DNA of 64,000 nucleotides from Oscillospiraceae bacterium (GCA_015068035.1 SVLI01000003.1:159229-223228), one strand, 5' to 3'; counted from the stretch's first letter, positions 1 to 10,480 are shown. The notes: generated by a model not told the origin, from the letters alone. Translations and numbers: made by a program.

Positions 1-143
1 AATAAAGTTCCGCGGGCAAGCGCCTCTTTGGCTTCGTATTGCGGATTTGCGCTCTGCTGTTTCGGCACAAATGCGGCTGCTAAGGGTGCGCAGTTCGGCA
101 GAAAACCGCACTTTGCACCGCATGCAGCAGTGTTCTCATTCAA
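1..143 (-). CDS. cotJA: Spore coat associated protein CotJA (partial, 3' end outside window)
   Basis: A reading frame runs from a TTG codon at 143 to the window edge without a stop (47 codons seen). It is preceded by a good ribosome site (AAGGGGATGG). The visible protein is Cys-rich near its start (CGAKCGF), then has NPQYEAKEALARGTLF. That resembles the conserved CotJA segment in which an aromatic residue and EAL precede a basic residue and GTL. CotJA is a small coat polypeptide made in the mother cell, normally first in a cotJA-cotJB-cotJC operon; those partners would lie to the left of the window. It is read in the same direction as ligA but beyond the ligA terminator, so it probably has its own sporulation promoter. 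The family call rests on one short motif plus composition. Confidence 0.7.
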   Translation of the reverse strand, partial: MNENTAACGAKCGFLPNCAPLAAAFVPKQQSANPQYEAKEALARGTL

Positions 144-223
144 ATGGTTCCATCCCCTTTGCAGATGAAGATGAAGCATGCTTCAACCCATCCTATGCAG
201 TTCAGCGCTCCGTGTTCAATGGC

Positions 224-264
224 AAAACAAAAGCAAGCACGCCCCAGATCATTGGGGCGTGCTT
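224..264 (-). terminator. Rho-independent terminator of the murD-ligA operon
   Basis: An 11-bp perfect stem (arms 235-245 and 254-264, GC-rich core ACGCCCC) with an 8-nt loop is followed on the minus strand by TGCTTTTGTTTT. It lies 18 bases after the ligA stop and separates that operon from cotJA. Confidence 0.85.
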
Positions 265-282
265 GTCCTGTAAAGCCGGGTA

Positions 283-2262
<1,980 letters not shown>

Positions 2263-2916
2263 TCATCCGTTCAAATAGATTTTCGGCACGCTGCCGACAA
2301 TGACAGTTTCGGCAACCAGTACCTCGCTGACGACCTGAGAAGAAACTGTTTTCCACGGGATCAGAACATCAATATCCACACGGATCTCCAGAATGATCTG
2401 ATGCCGCATTTGGTTGATACCCGCTGTGGAAATGTCATTTCTGAAATCTGCATAGGAGGAAGTCAGCATAATGATGCGAACCGGAATCTCCGGCCCACGA
2501 CCATGCAACAGATTGCTGCCAAACAAATTCCCGATCGGCAATCGCAGATCCAGATTCCCGCCGCCCGCAGAAGAGACAACATCCTGCAAAAGCCGGGCGG
2601 AAAGCTCATTGATGCGTGCCATGTTGCTCTTAATCGCCGTGACGTTCCCCTGCGTGTCCTTTTCAAGACTGACAAAATAGTCATAATCCCACTCGCCCAG
2701 CGCCATCTCGCGCGCAATGGCCTCGTTGATGGCCAACGTGACAAGGTCCGTTGCATCGGAAACAGCCATCTCGCAGGACACACGGCGCAGATAGGCGCTG
2801 GCTGGGAAAATAACAACAGAAAGCATGGACAGCACAATCAGCGTTTTTAGAACAATTCTTGTGCCCTTTCGCATACCTGCGGATGCTGCTTCCCTGTTAC
2901 CAAATTTGTTCTGCAT
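2263..2916 (-). CDS. yunB: Sporulation protein YunB
   Basis: A 217-residue protein matching the YunB family: a short basic N terminus, one membrane segment (about residues 20-42), then an outside domain with the family pattern of an early CEMA segment, ending with a conserved stretch around SQVVSEVLVAETVIVG and PKIYLNG. In Bacillus yunB is a sigma-E mother-cell gene needed for full sporulation; its biochemical role is not known. The start at 2916 is chosen because a strong site (GAGGGGGTG) lies just upstream; the longer start at 2934 places that site inside the gene. It sits between a PLP lyase gene (31-base gap) and ligA, in an otherwise housekeeping operon. Another internal promoter may serve it during sporulation, but none is obvious. 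Confidence 0.88.
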   Translation of the reverse strand: MQNKFGNREAASAGMRKGTRIVLKTLIVLSMLSVVIFPASAYLRRVSCEMAVSDATDLVTLAINEAIAREMALGEWDYDYFVSLEKDTQGNVTAIKSNMARINELSARLLQDVVSSAGGGNLDLRLPIGNLFGSNLLHGRGPEIPVRIIMLTSSYADFRNDISTAGINQMRHQIILEIRVDIDVLIPWKTVSSQVVSEVLVAETVIVGSVPKIYLNG

Positions 2917-2947
2917 GAGGAAACACCCCCTCATGCAAGCTTATGCC

Positions 2948-4192
2948 TTACTTCCTGTCCAACATTTCAGAAATCGCATGCAAAACGCTGAGCTTACCGG
3001 ATTCATAGGTAAGTGAGCCCTGCATATAGGCAACAAAAGGCGGACGCACAGGACCATCACAGCTCAATTCAATGGACGAGCCCTGCACAAAGGTACCCGC
3101 CGCCATAACGACCGGGCATTCATAACCGGGCATCTGCCACGGTTCGGGGCGGACATAGCTGTCCACCGCAGAGGATGCCTGCACGCCGGCACAAAAGTTC
3201 TGCAGATTCTCAGCGCTTCCCAATTCAATCATCTGAATGATATCCGATCTCTGCTCCAAGGCACCCGGAGATGTCGGGAAACCAAGGTTTTCCAGCATCG
3301 CTGCGCAGAAAGCCGCCGTTTTAAGCGCCTGCGCAACAACATGCGGCGCCATAAACAGGCCCTGATACAGCAAACGGTTTACGCTCAGCGTCGCTCCACA
3401 CTCGCCGCCAATACCCGGGCTGGTCAGTCGAGCCGCTGCACGCTCAACAAGTTCGGCTTTTCCGACAATGTATCCGCCGGAGGGCGCAAGTCCACCGCCG
3501 GGATTCTTAATGAGTGAACCCGCAACAAGATCTGCGCCGACATGCGTCGGCTCAATCACCTGGGTAAACTCGCCATAGCAGTTGTCCACAAAAACGGGCA
3601 GCTGCGGATTGACGCGCTTGACAGCGTCGCAGATCTCGCCGATCTCCTCCACGGTGAGCGCACGCCGTGTATCATAACCACGGGAGCGCTGAATCAGCAC
3701 AGCGCAAACATCTGTATCCCTTGCCGCCTCGGCAATCGCGGGCAAGTCAGCTCCGCCGTCTGCCGCGAGATCTATCTGCGCATAGCCGACGCCGTAATAT
3801 TTCAGTGAACCGTGCGCAGAGCCTTCGATGCCGATGGCAGTACGTAGCGTATCATAAGGCATTCCGGTGACGGAAAGCAGCTTTTTCCCCGGCACGCCCA
3901 GAGCAAAGAGCGCAGAGGTGATCGCGTGGGTACCGTTTACAAAGCCCACACGCACAAGCGCTGCCTCTGCGGCGAAAATCTCCGCATAAATCTTTTCCAG
4001 CGTCTCACGGCCAAGGTCATCATAGCCATAGCCGGTCGTTCCGGCAAAGCAGGCGTCGGAAACACGGGCGTTCTGAAACGCCGTCAGCACGCGCTGCGTG
4101 TTCTCAAGCGCTACGCGGTCAAACTCGCGGAAACGGGCTGTAAGGCGATCTTCTGCCTGTTCAGCAAGCGTAAGAAGCTTTTCCGAAATCAA
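2948..4192 (-). CDS. Methionine gamma-lyase family PLP protein (YnbB / 'aluminium resistance' family)
   Basis: A 414-residue fold-type I PLP enzyme. The PLP-binding Lys is in GSLIKNPGGG (about residue 229), preceded by the cofactor Asp in FVDNCYGEF (about 203); an early FAGTTGYGYDD segment is typical of the PF06838 family. Members are annotated as methionine gamma-lyase-like or aluminium resistance proteins, but the real substrate is unknown. The start is TTG at 4192, overlapping the stop of the upstream M42 peptidase (CTTTGATT), with AGGTGAGG in front. Overlap with the peptidase gene implies translational coupling. A role in amino-acid or cysteine-derivative breakdown next to aminopeptidases is reasonable but inferred. 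Confidence 0.88.
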   Translation of the reverse strand: MISEKLLTLAEQAEDRLTARFREFDRVALENTQRVLTAFQNARVSDACFAGTTGYGYDDLGRETLEKIYAEIFAAEAALVRVGFVNGTHAITSALFALGVPGKKLLSVTGMPYDTLRTAIGIEGSAHGSLKYYGVGYAQIDLAADGGADLPAIAEAARDTDVCAVLIQRSRGYDTRRALTVEEIGEICDAVKRVNPQLPVFVDNCYGEFTQVIEPTHVGADLVAGSLIKNPGGGLAPSGGYIVGKAELVERAAARLTSPGIGGECGATLSVNRLLYQGLFMAPHVVAQALKTAAFCAAMLENLGFPTSPGALEQRSDIIQMIELGSAENLQNFCAGVQASSAVDSYVRPEPWQMPGYECPVVMAAGTFVQGSSIELSCDGPVRPPFVAYMQGSLTYESGKLSVLHAISEMLDRK

Positions 4193-5217
4193 AGCGCCTC
4201 ACCTGCCATTTCTTCCAAAAACAGTCTTGCCAGCTTGAGCGTATCTTCCATATCCGAAATTTTCGCGGTGCTTGCCGTAGAGTGAATGTTCCGAACGGCA
4301 AGCGCAAGAATGGCCGTGCGCACGCCTGCGCGGCTGCGCTGAATGACGGATGCATCTGTACCGCCGGCGATCTGCTGTTTCGTCTGCCAAACGATTCCGT
4401 TTTCATCTGCCAGACGGATCAGCGTCTTTCGAAGGTCAGTATCATAGATCGTGGCCTTGTCCATAAAGGTGATGACGGGGCCAGCGCCGAGGCGGCAGAT
4501 CTGCTTGCTCTCCTCCACACTCGGAAGATCTGCAGCCGTCGTTCCCTCCAGTACAAGCGCGATATCGGGCGCAAGGCGGAACGCAGCGCCATGTGCACCG
4601 CGGCAGCCAACCTCCTCCTGCACGGTGAAGGCAAACCACGTGTCGCAGGGCAAGTCTTCCTCCAGAAGCTTGAGCATCACGGCGCAGCCAAAGCGGTCGT
4701 CGAGCGCCTTGGCCTTCAGATAGCCGTCGCCGAACTCCACGACGCGATCCTCGAACACACCGCGATCGCCGAGCGCGACTGCCTTTTTCGCCTCTTCTTC
4801 GTTCTCCGCGCCGATGTCAATATACAGCGAATCGACCTTGGGAACGCTGTTCTTTTCATCGCCGCGCACAAGGTGAATGGGCTTGAGGCCAATCACACCG
4901 GGGATTTTATTCTCTCCAACGAAAACGCGCTTGCCAAGGATCACGCGGCGGTCAATTCCGCCGATGAAATCAAAGCGCAAAAATCCATCAGCATCATATC
5001 CGGTGATGATCACACCGACTTCGTCCATATGTGCACAAAGCATCAGCTTCTGCGCAGGGCTGACCTTGCCTTTCTTCATAACAAGCAGGTTGCCCATTGC
5101 GTCCGTCTCGATCTCGTCAGCAAAGGGAAGCTCGCGCTCCAAAAGATAATCACGAATCTCCTGTTCACAACCGGAAACACCGGAGAGCATACATAGCGTT
5201 TTTACCGTGTTGAGCAT
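4189..5217 (-). CDS. M42 family metallopeptidase (deblocking/glutamyl aminopeptidase type)
   Basis: A 342-residue co-catalytic metallo-aminopeptidase of the M42 family, expected to be cytoplasmic and oligomeric and to trim short peptides. Metal and catalytic positions visible: His and Asp in CAHMDEVG (about 62-68), the bridging Asp in KALDDRFG, the Glu pair in VQEEVGCRG, and a late His in NIHSTAS. The start ATG shares one base with the stop of the upstream M42 gene (TAATG) and has GGAGG 7 bases upstream. It is one of two tandem, clearly diverged M42 genes here; the pair probably arose from an old duplication and may assemble separately or differ in substrate. Confidence 0.93.
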   Translation of the reverse strand: MLNTVKTLCMLSGVSGCEQEIRDYLLERELPFADEIETDAMGNLLVMKKGKVSPAQKLMLCAHMDEVGVIITGYDADGFLRFDFIGGIDRRVILGKRVFVGENKIPGVIGLKPIHLVRGDEKNSVPKVDSLYIDIGAENEEEAKKAVALGDRGVFEDRVVEFGDGYLKAKALDDRFGCAVMLKLLEEDLPCDTWFAFTVQEEVGCRGAHGAAFRLAPDIALVLEGTTAADLPSVEESKQICRLGAGPVITFMDKATIYDTDLRKTLIRLADENGIVWQTKQQIAGGTDASVIQRSRAGVRTAILALAVRNIHSTASTAKISDMEDTLKLARLFLEEMAGEAL

Positions 5218-6245
5218 TACAGCACCTCCTCAGCTTTCTTTACGTATTCCGCAAGCAGCCGCACCGTTGCCTGCGCATCACGCAGATCGAGCATCTCAAC
5301 CGGCGTGTGCATATAGCGAATCGGCAGCGACACAAGCGCAGTTGCCACGCCCTCGCGGCTGGTCTGAATCACCCAGCCATCCGTTCCGCTGTTGCCGGGA
5401 ATAACCTCGATCTGATACGGCCAATCATTCTCCTTCGACAGGCGGATCAGCGCATTGCTCATCCGCGGATTCATGTTCGGGCCAACACCAATAGCGGGGC
5501 CGCCGCGCAGTTTGAGCGCTTCGGATTTCTTCACATCCGGCGTGAGTGCAAAGGTTACATCCACGGCGATTGCATATTCCGGATCAATGTCAAAGGTCGC
5601 GGTCTTGGCGCCACGGCTGCCAAGCTCCTCCTGCGTTGCAAAGAGCAGATACAAATCAAAATCAAGATCGCAGCCCTGCAGGTCTTCCAGCGTCTTGATG
5701 AGAAGCGCCGCGCAGGCGCGGTTATCGAAGGACTTGCCGCTGAGTCCGTTCTCTCCAAGCTCTGTGCAAACCGTTCCGAACACGATAGGCGTTCCGAGCG
5801 GGATACGCGCTTGGGCATCCTCCTCGCTCATACCGGTATGGATCAAAAGCTTATCTGCCGCGAAGGGCTTTTCCATGTCCTCGGCGGAGAGCGCGTGCGG
5901 CGGCATCGTGTCGATCACGCCGTAATATTCTTCCTGCGCCAGAATGCGCACTTCCAGACCGGGCAACATCCGCGCATCAACGCCACCGAGTGTTGCAAAG
6001 CGCAGATAGCCTTTTTCATAGCCGGTAACAATCAGGCCGATCTCATCCATATGCGCTTCAAGCAGCAGCTTCTTGGCATTCGCCTTGCCGCAACGCTTGA
6101 GTGCGATGACGTTACCCATCACATCTGTGCGGACCTCATCGCAGAGGGGCTGCAGAATTTCTGCAATCTTTTCCGCAGCCGCCGTCTCAAAGCCGGACGG
6201 CGCACCGAGATCGCAAAGGGTTTTGATAAGTTCACGCAATTCCAT
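5217..6245 (-). CDS. M42 family metallopeptidase (second copy)
   Basis: The same length (342 residues) as its downstream neighbour and the same architecture: EAHMDEIG metal motif, KSFDNRACA bridging Asp, ATQEELGSRG catalytic Glu, and late YMHTPVE His. Sequence identity to the neighbouring paralogue is low outside motifs. GGAG lies 7 bases before the ATG. It starts 4 bases after the murD stop. Family members are aminopeptidases or endoglucanase-like proteins historically misnamed; the peptidase role is the safe call. No signal peptide, so cytoplasmic. Confidence 0.93.
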   Translation of the reverse strand: MELRELIKTLCDLGAPSGFETAAAEKIAEILQPLCDEVRTDVMGNVIALKRCGKANAKKLLLEAHMDEIGLIVTGYEKGYLRFATLGGVDARMLPGLEVRILAQEEYYGVIDTMPPHALSAEDMEKPFAADKLLIHTGMSEEDAQARIPLGTPIVFGTVCTELGENGLSGKSFDNRACAALLIKTLEDLQGCDLDFDLYLLFATQEELGSRGAKTATFDIDPEYAIAVDVTFALTPDVKKSEALKLRGGPAIGVGPNMNPRMSNALIRLSKENDWPYQIEVIPGNSGTDGWVIQTSREGVATALVSLPIRYMHTPVEMLDLRDAQATVRLLAEYVKKAEEVL

Positions 6246-6249
6246 ATTC

Positions 6250-7626
6250 TCACTCCATTCCGAGGATCAATTCACGGAAATGATCCCCACGTTTTTCAAA
6301 ATTCTTAAACTGATCAAAAGCAGCACAGGCGGGTGACATCAGCACAACATCACCATGTTCTGCAATCGACGCAGCACGCGCAACCGAAGCATCAAAATTT
6401 TCGTCCATATAAATCGGCAAGTTCTGTGCGCAATAGTTGCTCGCTTTCGTTACCGCTTCATAGATTTTCTGTGCCGTTGCCCCGTTGAGGCAAAGTGCTT
6501 TGACACGCGCGTTAATCTCAAACCCAAGCTCATCAAAGGGGATGTGTTTATCATAACCGCCGGCGATCAGAATCGGTTTCTCTGCAAATGAACGAAGGCC
6601 GGCGATCGTCCGCGTCGGGCTCGATGCGATAGAGTCATTATAATAGCGCACTCCACGAAGTTCGCGCAGGAACTCAATCCGGTGCGCAACGCCTGAAAAA
6701 CTGCGCGCCACACTTCGCATCGTCTCTTTATCGACCAAACCATCCACAGCTGCAAAAGCAGCCAGGAAGTTTTCCACATTGTGCTCCCCGGGGATGCGAA
6801 TTTCATCCGTGCGCATCAGTTCTTCACGCTGTCCGTTATGAACAAGATAAATTATGCCGTCATGCGAACACGCACCGTTTTCAACGGTATCGCCGCGGGA
6901 AAAGAATTTGACCTGCGCCTTCGCAAGCGGCAGCAGTTCGGGTGTATACCCGTCCTTTGCGTTAAAGACAGTTTTGGCTGCGCTTCCCTGTCTGCGGAAA
7001 ATATTTGTCTTGGCATCCACATAGTCCGCCATGTCGGGGTGCACATCCAAATGGTTCGGCGAAAGATTCGTCACGAGGGCAACATCCGGCACGCACTCCA
7101 TGCTGTGAAGCTGGAAGCTGGAGAGCTCCAAAACGGCAAAATCCTCCGGCTTCATATCGTCCGCCTCTGCGAGCAGAGGATGCCCGATGTTTCCGCCGAG
7201 ATGCACAGTATAGCCCTGTGCGCGAAGCAGTTCGGCAATCACGGTAGAGGTTGTGGTCTTGCCGTCACTACCGGTGATGGCGATGGTGCGGCAAGGGCAG
7301 AACCTGAAAAACAGCTCCATCTCACTTGTGATTTGGCAGCCCTTATTCGCATAAGCGCGCAGATGCATCGGGTGCAGGCCCGGTGTGCGAAAAATCACAT
7401 CCGCATCGACATTCTCCAGATACTGCTCCCCAAGCTTCCACTGCACACCGCGCTCCGAGAGCGCACGGACAGACTCGCTAAGCTTTTCATACGGCTGTTT
7501 ATCGCAGACGGTAACAGCATTCCCCGCATCCAGCAGCAAGCCAATCAGCGGCAAATTGCTCACACCCGCGCCAATCACAGCGCATCTCTTCCCGCGCAGC
7601 GATTGCATATAGTCATGAACAGACAA
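6250..7626 (-). CDS. murD: UDP-N-acetylmuramoyl-L-alanine--D-glutamate ligase MurD
   Basis: Adds D-Glu to UDP-MurNAc-L-Ala in the cytoplasmic stage of peptidoglycan synthesis. It has the Rossmann-like N domain (CAVIGAGVSNLPLI), the Mur-ligase ATP loop (AITGSDGKTTTS), the central-domain motif NLSPNHLDVH, and the C-terminal YNDSIASSPTRT and DKHIPFDEL segments. Length is 458 residues from the chosen start. That start is TTG at 7626: AGGGAAG lies 8 bases upstream and it falls about 40 bases after the predicted transcription start. The ATG at 7665 would sit at the very 5' end of the RNA without a ribosome site. First gene of the operon murD-M42-M42-PLP lyase-yunB-ligA. Confidence 0.95.
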   Translation of the reverse strand: MSVHDYMQSLRGKRCAVIGAGVSNLPLIGLLLDAGNAVTVCDKQPYEKLSESVRALSERGVQWKLGEQYLENVDADVIFRTPGLHPMHLRAYANKGCQITSEMELFFRFCPCRTIAITGSDGKTTTSTVIAELLRAQGYTVHLGGNIGHPLLAEADDMKPEDFAVLELSSFQLHSMECVPDVALVTNLSPNHLDVHPDMADYVDAKTNIFRRQGSAAKTVFNAKDGYTPELLPLAKAQVKFFSRGDTVENGACSHDGIIYLVHNGQREELMRTDEIRIPGEHNVENFLAAFAAVDGLVDKETMRSVARSFSGVAHRIEFLRELRGVRYYNDSIASSPTRTIAGLRSFAEKPILIAGGYDKHIPFDELGFEINARVKALCLNGATAQKIYEAVTKASNYCAQNLPIYMDENFDASVARAASIAEHGDVVLMSPACAAFDQFKNFEKRGDHFRELILGME

Positions 7627-7673
7627 AATCAAACACTTCCCTACTCGAAGATCGATCAATTTCAATTCAATAT

Positions 7674-7702
7674 ATTATATATCCAAAGTCGGGAAAACTC
7701 AA
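7674..7702 (-). promoter_or_regulatory. Predicted sigma-A promoter for the murD operon
   Basis: On the minus strand TTGAGT (7697-7702) and TATAAT (7674-7679) are separated by exactly 17 bases, giving a start near 7667 and a leader of about 40 bases to the TTG start of murD. Confidence 0.75.
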
Positions 7703-7782
7703 CCAAATTCTTCATAAACCGAGCCGGTCCATACGCTATAAACACGCAATCGTGCTCACACAAGCAATATTGCGCGCGGCGG

Positions 7783-7811
7783 TTGACTTTATTGGCATAT
7801 CGCGCTAAAAT
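7783..7811 (+). promoter_or_regulatory. Predicted sigma-A promoter of rnpB
   Basis: TTGACT (7783-7788), a 17-base spacer and TAAAAT (7806-7811). The expected start near 7818 matches the first base of the P1 helix of RNase P RNA. Confidence 0.85.
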
Positions 7812-7817
7812 AGCAGC

Positions 7818-8163
7818 GCAAGCAAGCCGAACAGCCGCGGGCACAGGTCGAAAGGCCGTGCGTGAGGAAAGTCCGGGCTCCGCAGGGCAAGGATAGCGGG
7901 TAACGCCCGCCGAAGGCGACTTTAGGACAAGTGCAACAGAGATATACCGCCCCGCACAAGCGGGGTAAGGGTGGAAAGGTGCGGTAAGAGCGCACCCGTC
8001 CCCATGGTAACCTGGGGATGCTGTAAACTCTATCCGGAGCAACACCGTGGAGGGACACACAGGCCTGCCCGGCCGTCCCATGGAGGTGGCTTGAACGCGG
8101 CGGCAACGCCGCGTCTAGATAGATGGCTGTTTAAGACAGAATCCGGCTTACAGACTTACTTGC
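7818..8163 (+). ncRNA. rnpB: RNase P RNA (probably type A)
   Basis: Catalytic RNA that, with RnpA, removes 5' leaders from tRNA precursors. The universal blocks are present: GAGGAAAGTCCGGGCTC near 7863-7879, GGGTGGAAAGGTGCGGTAAGAGCGCACC in the middle, and ACAGAATCCGGCTTA near 8137-8151. The 5' end (GCAAGCAAG, 7818-7826) pairs with the 3' end (CTTACTTGC, 8155-8163) to close P1 with one mismatch. The length of about 346 nt and the overall arrangement suggest type A, as in clostridia, rather than the type B RNA of bacilli. It is flanked by a clear promoter and terminator, so it is a monocistronic unit. Confidence 0.96.
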
Positions 8164-8167
8164 TATG

Positions 8168-8205
8168 AAAAAACCGCTGAGGATGATTTCCTCAGCGGTT
8201 TTTCT
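8168..8205 (+). terminator. Terminator of rnpB, probably bidirectional
   Basis: A 10-bp perfect stem (CCGCTGAGGA at 8174-8183, complement at 8189-8198) is flanked by an A-run on the left and TTTTTCTTT on the right. It can serve rnpB on the plus strand and the convergent yjiH-like gene on the minus strand. Confidence 0.9.
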
Positions 8206-8243
8206 TTCTCATGCCGCATAAAAGCGACAAGCATAGTTGTTAT

Positions 8244-9749
8244 TTAAGCGATGGCAGAGGCCGGGAACAGGATCACAGCGAAGATGCCCGTGATGATGAT
8301 GGACAGGATCATACGCTCAATCCAAATCACGCACAGATGCCAGAACTTGACCGGCACCTCGGTGCCCATGCAGCAAGGCACGAACGAAGCGAGGAATACA
8401 ATGGAAGTAACCGGCAGAACGGCCAGCATAAAGCGCAGACGCAGACTCCAGCTACCGACGGAAACGAGAAGCGCGGGAACCGTGATCTCAACGAAGGAGA
8501 TCATCGAGCCGGTGCAGGCCGTCGTGAGTTCTGCGCCCTTGAAGCCAAAGATGCGGAAGAAGGGCCAGAAGATGTAGCCGAGCCACTTGATAATCGGCGT
8601 AAAGGTGTACAGCACAACGCCAAACGTGCCGAAGAAAGAGGTGCCGGCAGAAACTGTTCCGAGCACATACAGACTCTCCAGCTGAATGTACTTAATGCGC
8701 TTGCCGAGGCTCTCCTGATTCTCTGCGATGTCCATCGCTTCCGTAAAGGCAGCTTTGATGATGCCCTTCTTAATAACCTTCTCGGGGTCAGGCGTTACGC
8801 CTTCATAATAAGTATCCGGAATCTTACGCAGCGGGAAAATGCGCACGCCAATGAGCGCAACAAGCAGCGTGACCAGGAACGCAATCCAGAAATACAGGTT
8901 CCAGTAGTTCTTGCCGCCCCAGAGCTCGGCGTTGTTCAGACCGGTATTCGTGGCCAGCGCCATCAGGAAGCCGACGGAGGCCGTGGACAGGCTGGTGTCA
9001 ATACAGACGCTCTCACGCTCCGTCATACGGCCGGTCTTATACTGATCGTTCACCGCGATGTGGCCCGCAGAGAAGTTGCCCAGGAACGCGGTGACCATGA
9101 TGATAGCGGCGCGGCCGGGAAGCTTGAACACAGGGCGCATAACCACGCGCACAAACACACCGATAAAGTCAACCAGGCCGTAGTCCACCAGGAAGGGCAG
9201 GAACAGCGATGCACACGGAATGGAGATGCAGATCGTGACGAGAATGTTCGCCATAACGAAGTTTGCAATGCTGTTGTTATTCAGGGACGCGACGGGATCG
9301 AACATCCAGTTCATGAATCCGAAATGAACGCCAAAATAGATGTCCACAATGTTCATGGTCAGCAGCACGAAGCCAACGATCTTGAACACGGCAAACACGG
9401 CATTGACCTTTCCGGTGCCCCAAGCCTTTTTAGGACGCAGGAAGAACAGGTCGATCACAGCAAAAGCGCCGATCGCCCACACCACGAAGGGCATAAAGTT
9501 GAAGTTGCCCGTGTAGAACGCAGCCTTGATGAAGTTCGTCAGATGCGAGCACAGGACGTTGGACTGCGCCTTCACAAGCCCCCACTGCCATGCGCCGATA
9601 TGGATCTGATACGCGGGCAGATTGAAATTGATGAAAAACGCGAAGACGCCGAATGCGGAAAACAGGATAAATTTCAGGTATGCCGCAGCCGAATACTTTT
9701 TCATGCCGCCGCCCATCGTCTCCCGGGCGGTAGCGACATTCTCACCCAT
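8244..9749 (-). CDS. YjiH family membrane protein with nucleoside-recognition (GATE) domain
   Basis: A 501-residue polytopic membrane protein with about 10 hydrophobic segments and a late charged loop (VIKKGIIKAAFTEAMDIAENQE, about residues 315-336). The overall pattern matches YjiH proteins, which carry one or two GATE/nucleoside recognition modules related to SpmA/SpmB, FeoB and nucleoside transporters. The segment FLGNFSAGHIAVNDQYKTGRMT is characteristic. Substrate and direction of transport are not known. GGGGAG lies 9 bases before the ATG. Single-gene unit with its own promoter and a shared terminator. Some relatives are annotated as transporters of organic solutes on weak grounds; I would not go beyond the family name. 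Confidence 0.85.
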   Translation of the reverse strand: MGENVATARETMGGGMKKYSAAAYLKFILFSAFGVFAFFINFNLPAYQIHIGAWQWGLVKAQSNVLCSHLTNFIKAAFYTGNFNFMPFVVWAIGAFAVIDLFFLRPKKAWGTGKVNAVFAVFKIVGFVLLTMNIVDIYFGVHFGFMNWMFDPVASLNNNSIANFVMANILVTICISIPCASLFLPFLVDYGLVDFIGVFVRVVMRPVFKLPGRAAIIMVTAFLGNFSAGHIAVNDQYKTGRMTERESVCIDTSLSTASVGFLMALATNTGLNNAELWGGKNYWNLYFWIAFLVTLLVALIGVRIFPLRKIPDTYYEGVTPDPEKVIKKGIIKAAFTEAMDIAENQESLGKRIKYIQLESLYVLGTVSAGTSFFGTFGVVLYTFTPIIKWLGYIFWPFFRIFGFKGAELTTACTGSMISFVEITVPALLVSVGSWSLRLRFMLAVLPVTSIVFLASFVPCCMGTEVPVKFWHLCVIWIERMILSIIITGIFAVILFPASAIA

Positions 9750-9797
9750 AAAAATATACTCCCCTCTTTGCCTCGTAATGCAAATTGATACTTAAAC

Positions 9798-9826
9798 ATT
9801 CTACAGGAACTTGAGCGATTCGTCAA
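9798..9826 (-). promoter_or_regulatory. Predicted sigma-A promoter for the YjiH-type gene
   Basis: Minus-strand TTGACG (9821-9826), 17-base spacer, TAGAAT (9798-9803); the leader to the ATG at 9749 is about 42 bases. Confidence 0.75.
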
Positions 9827-9839
9827 CACTTGAAAACGA

Positions 9840-9867
9840 ATATATAGAGCGGGTACAAACCCGCTCT
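9840..9867 (-). terminator. Terminator after the acidic membrane protein gene
   Basis: A 9-bp perfect stem AGAGCGGGT/ACCCGCTCT (9846-9854, 9859-9867) with a 4-base loop. On the minus strand it is followed by ATATATTCGTTTTC, a T-rich but imperfect tail. Lies 44 bases after the stop at 9911. Confidence 0.65.
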
Positions 9868-9910
9868 ATTTGCTCATATAAATGCAAAATAAAAATGCAA
9901 CTCTTCTTCC

Positions 9911-10480
9911 TTACTTCTTTTCGTACGTGACTTCCAGACCATCATTCGGATGATAGGTCCAGGACACTTTGTACTTGTTGGTTTCTTCGCTCTGGCGCCC
10001 CATCAAAGCGGAGGTCTGCATCATTTTGGAATAAACAGAACCGTTGAAGCCCAATTCTTCATTCGCATACTTGATTGCTTCAAGGGCATCCTCCTGCGCG
10101 CCCGGAGCCAGCAGTGCTACCATCATATCGTCCATGTTCTCATATTCATCGGGGTACGTGTCGATCATGAAATAATCGCCGCTTCCCGTAATTCTACCGG
10201 CAATCTGGACGCACTCATTTCTAACCCGCTTGAATTTGGACGGAACCATAAGAATAATTGCGATGACAATTACCACAACAGCAGCCGCTGCAATAATCGC
10301 AAGCTTTTTCTTATTGGGCTTGGGCTTGGCCTCTTCCTCTGTCACGACTTCCGCAGTTTCCTCCGCAGCCGGAGCTGTCTCTTCCGTGACTTCCGCAGTT
10401 TCCTCGGCTACCGGTGCGGTTTCTTCCGGAGCTTCGTTCTCTGCTGCCAGCGAATCTTGCTCTTTGATCTCTTCGCTCAT
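9911..10480 (-). CDS. Hypothetical single-pass membrane protein with acidic repeats
   Basis: 189 residues, not assigned to a known family. Residues 1-50 are almost only Glu, Ala, Thr, Val and Pro and include two near-identical 13-residue units (EETAPVAEETAEV and EETAPAAEETAEV). A Lys-rich stop-transfer-like patch (about 52-59) precedes one membrane helix (60-79). The remaining 110 residues would be outside the cell if the acidic tail is inside, as the Lys patch suggests. GGGAG lies about 10 bases before the ATG. It stands alone between yebC and the YjiH-type gene, with its own terminator. The acidic tail before a single helix recalls cytoplasmic linker regions in clostridial cell-envelope proteins, but no function can be named. 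Confidence 0.75.
   Translation of the reverse strand: MSEEIKEQDSLAAENEAPEETAPVAEETAEVTEETAPAAEETAEVVTEEEAKPKPNKKKLAIIAAAAVVVIVIAIILMVPSKFKRVRNECVQIAGRITGSGDYFMIDTYPDEYENMDDMMVALLAPGAQEDALEAIKYANEELGFNGSVYSKMMQTSALMGRQSEETNKYKVSWTYHPNDGLEVTYEKK

Noticed and set aside
8211..9788. 525-codon plus-strand frame opposite the YjiH-type gene
   Set aside because: His/Glu/Arg-rich antisense translation of membrane-protein codons, no ribosome site and no family; the minus-strand gene is clear.
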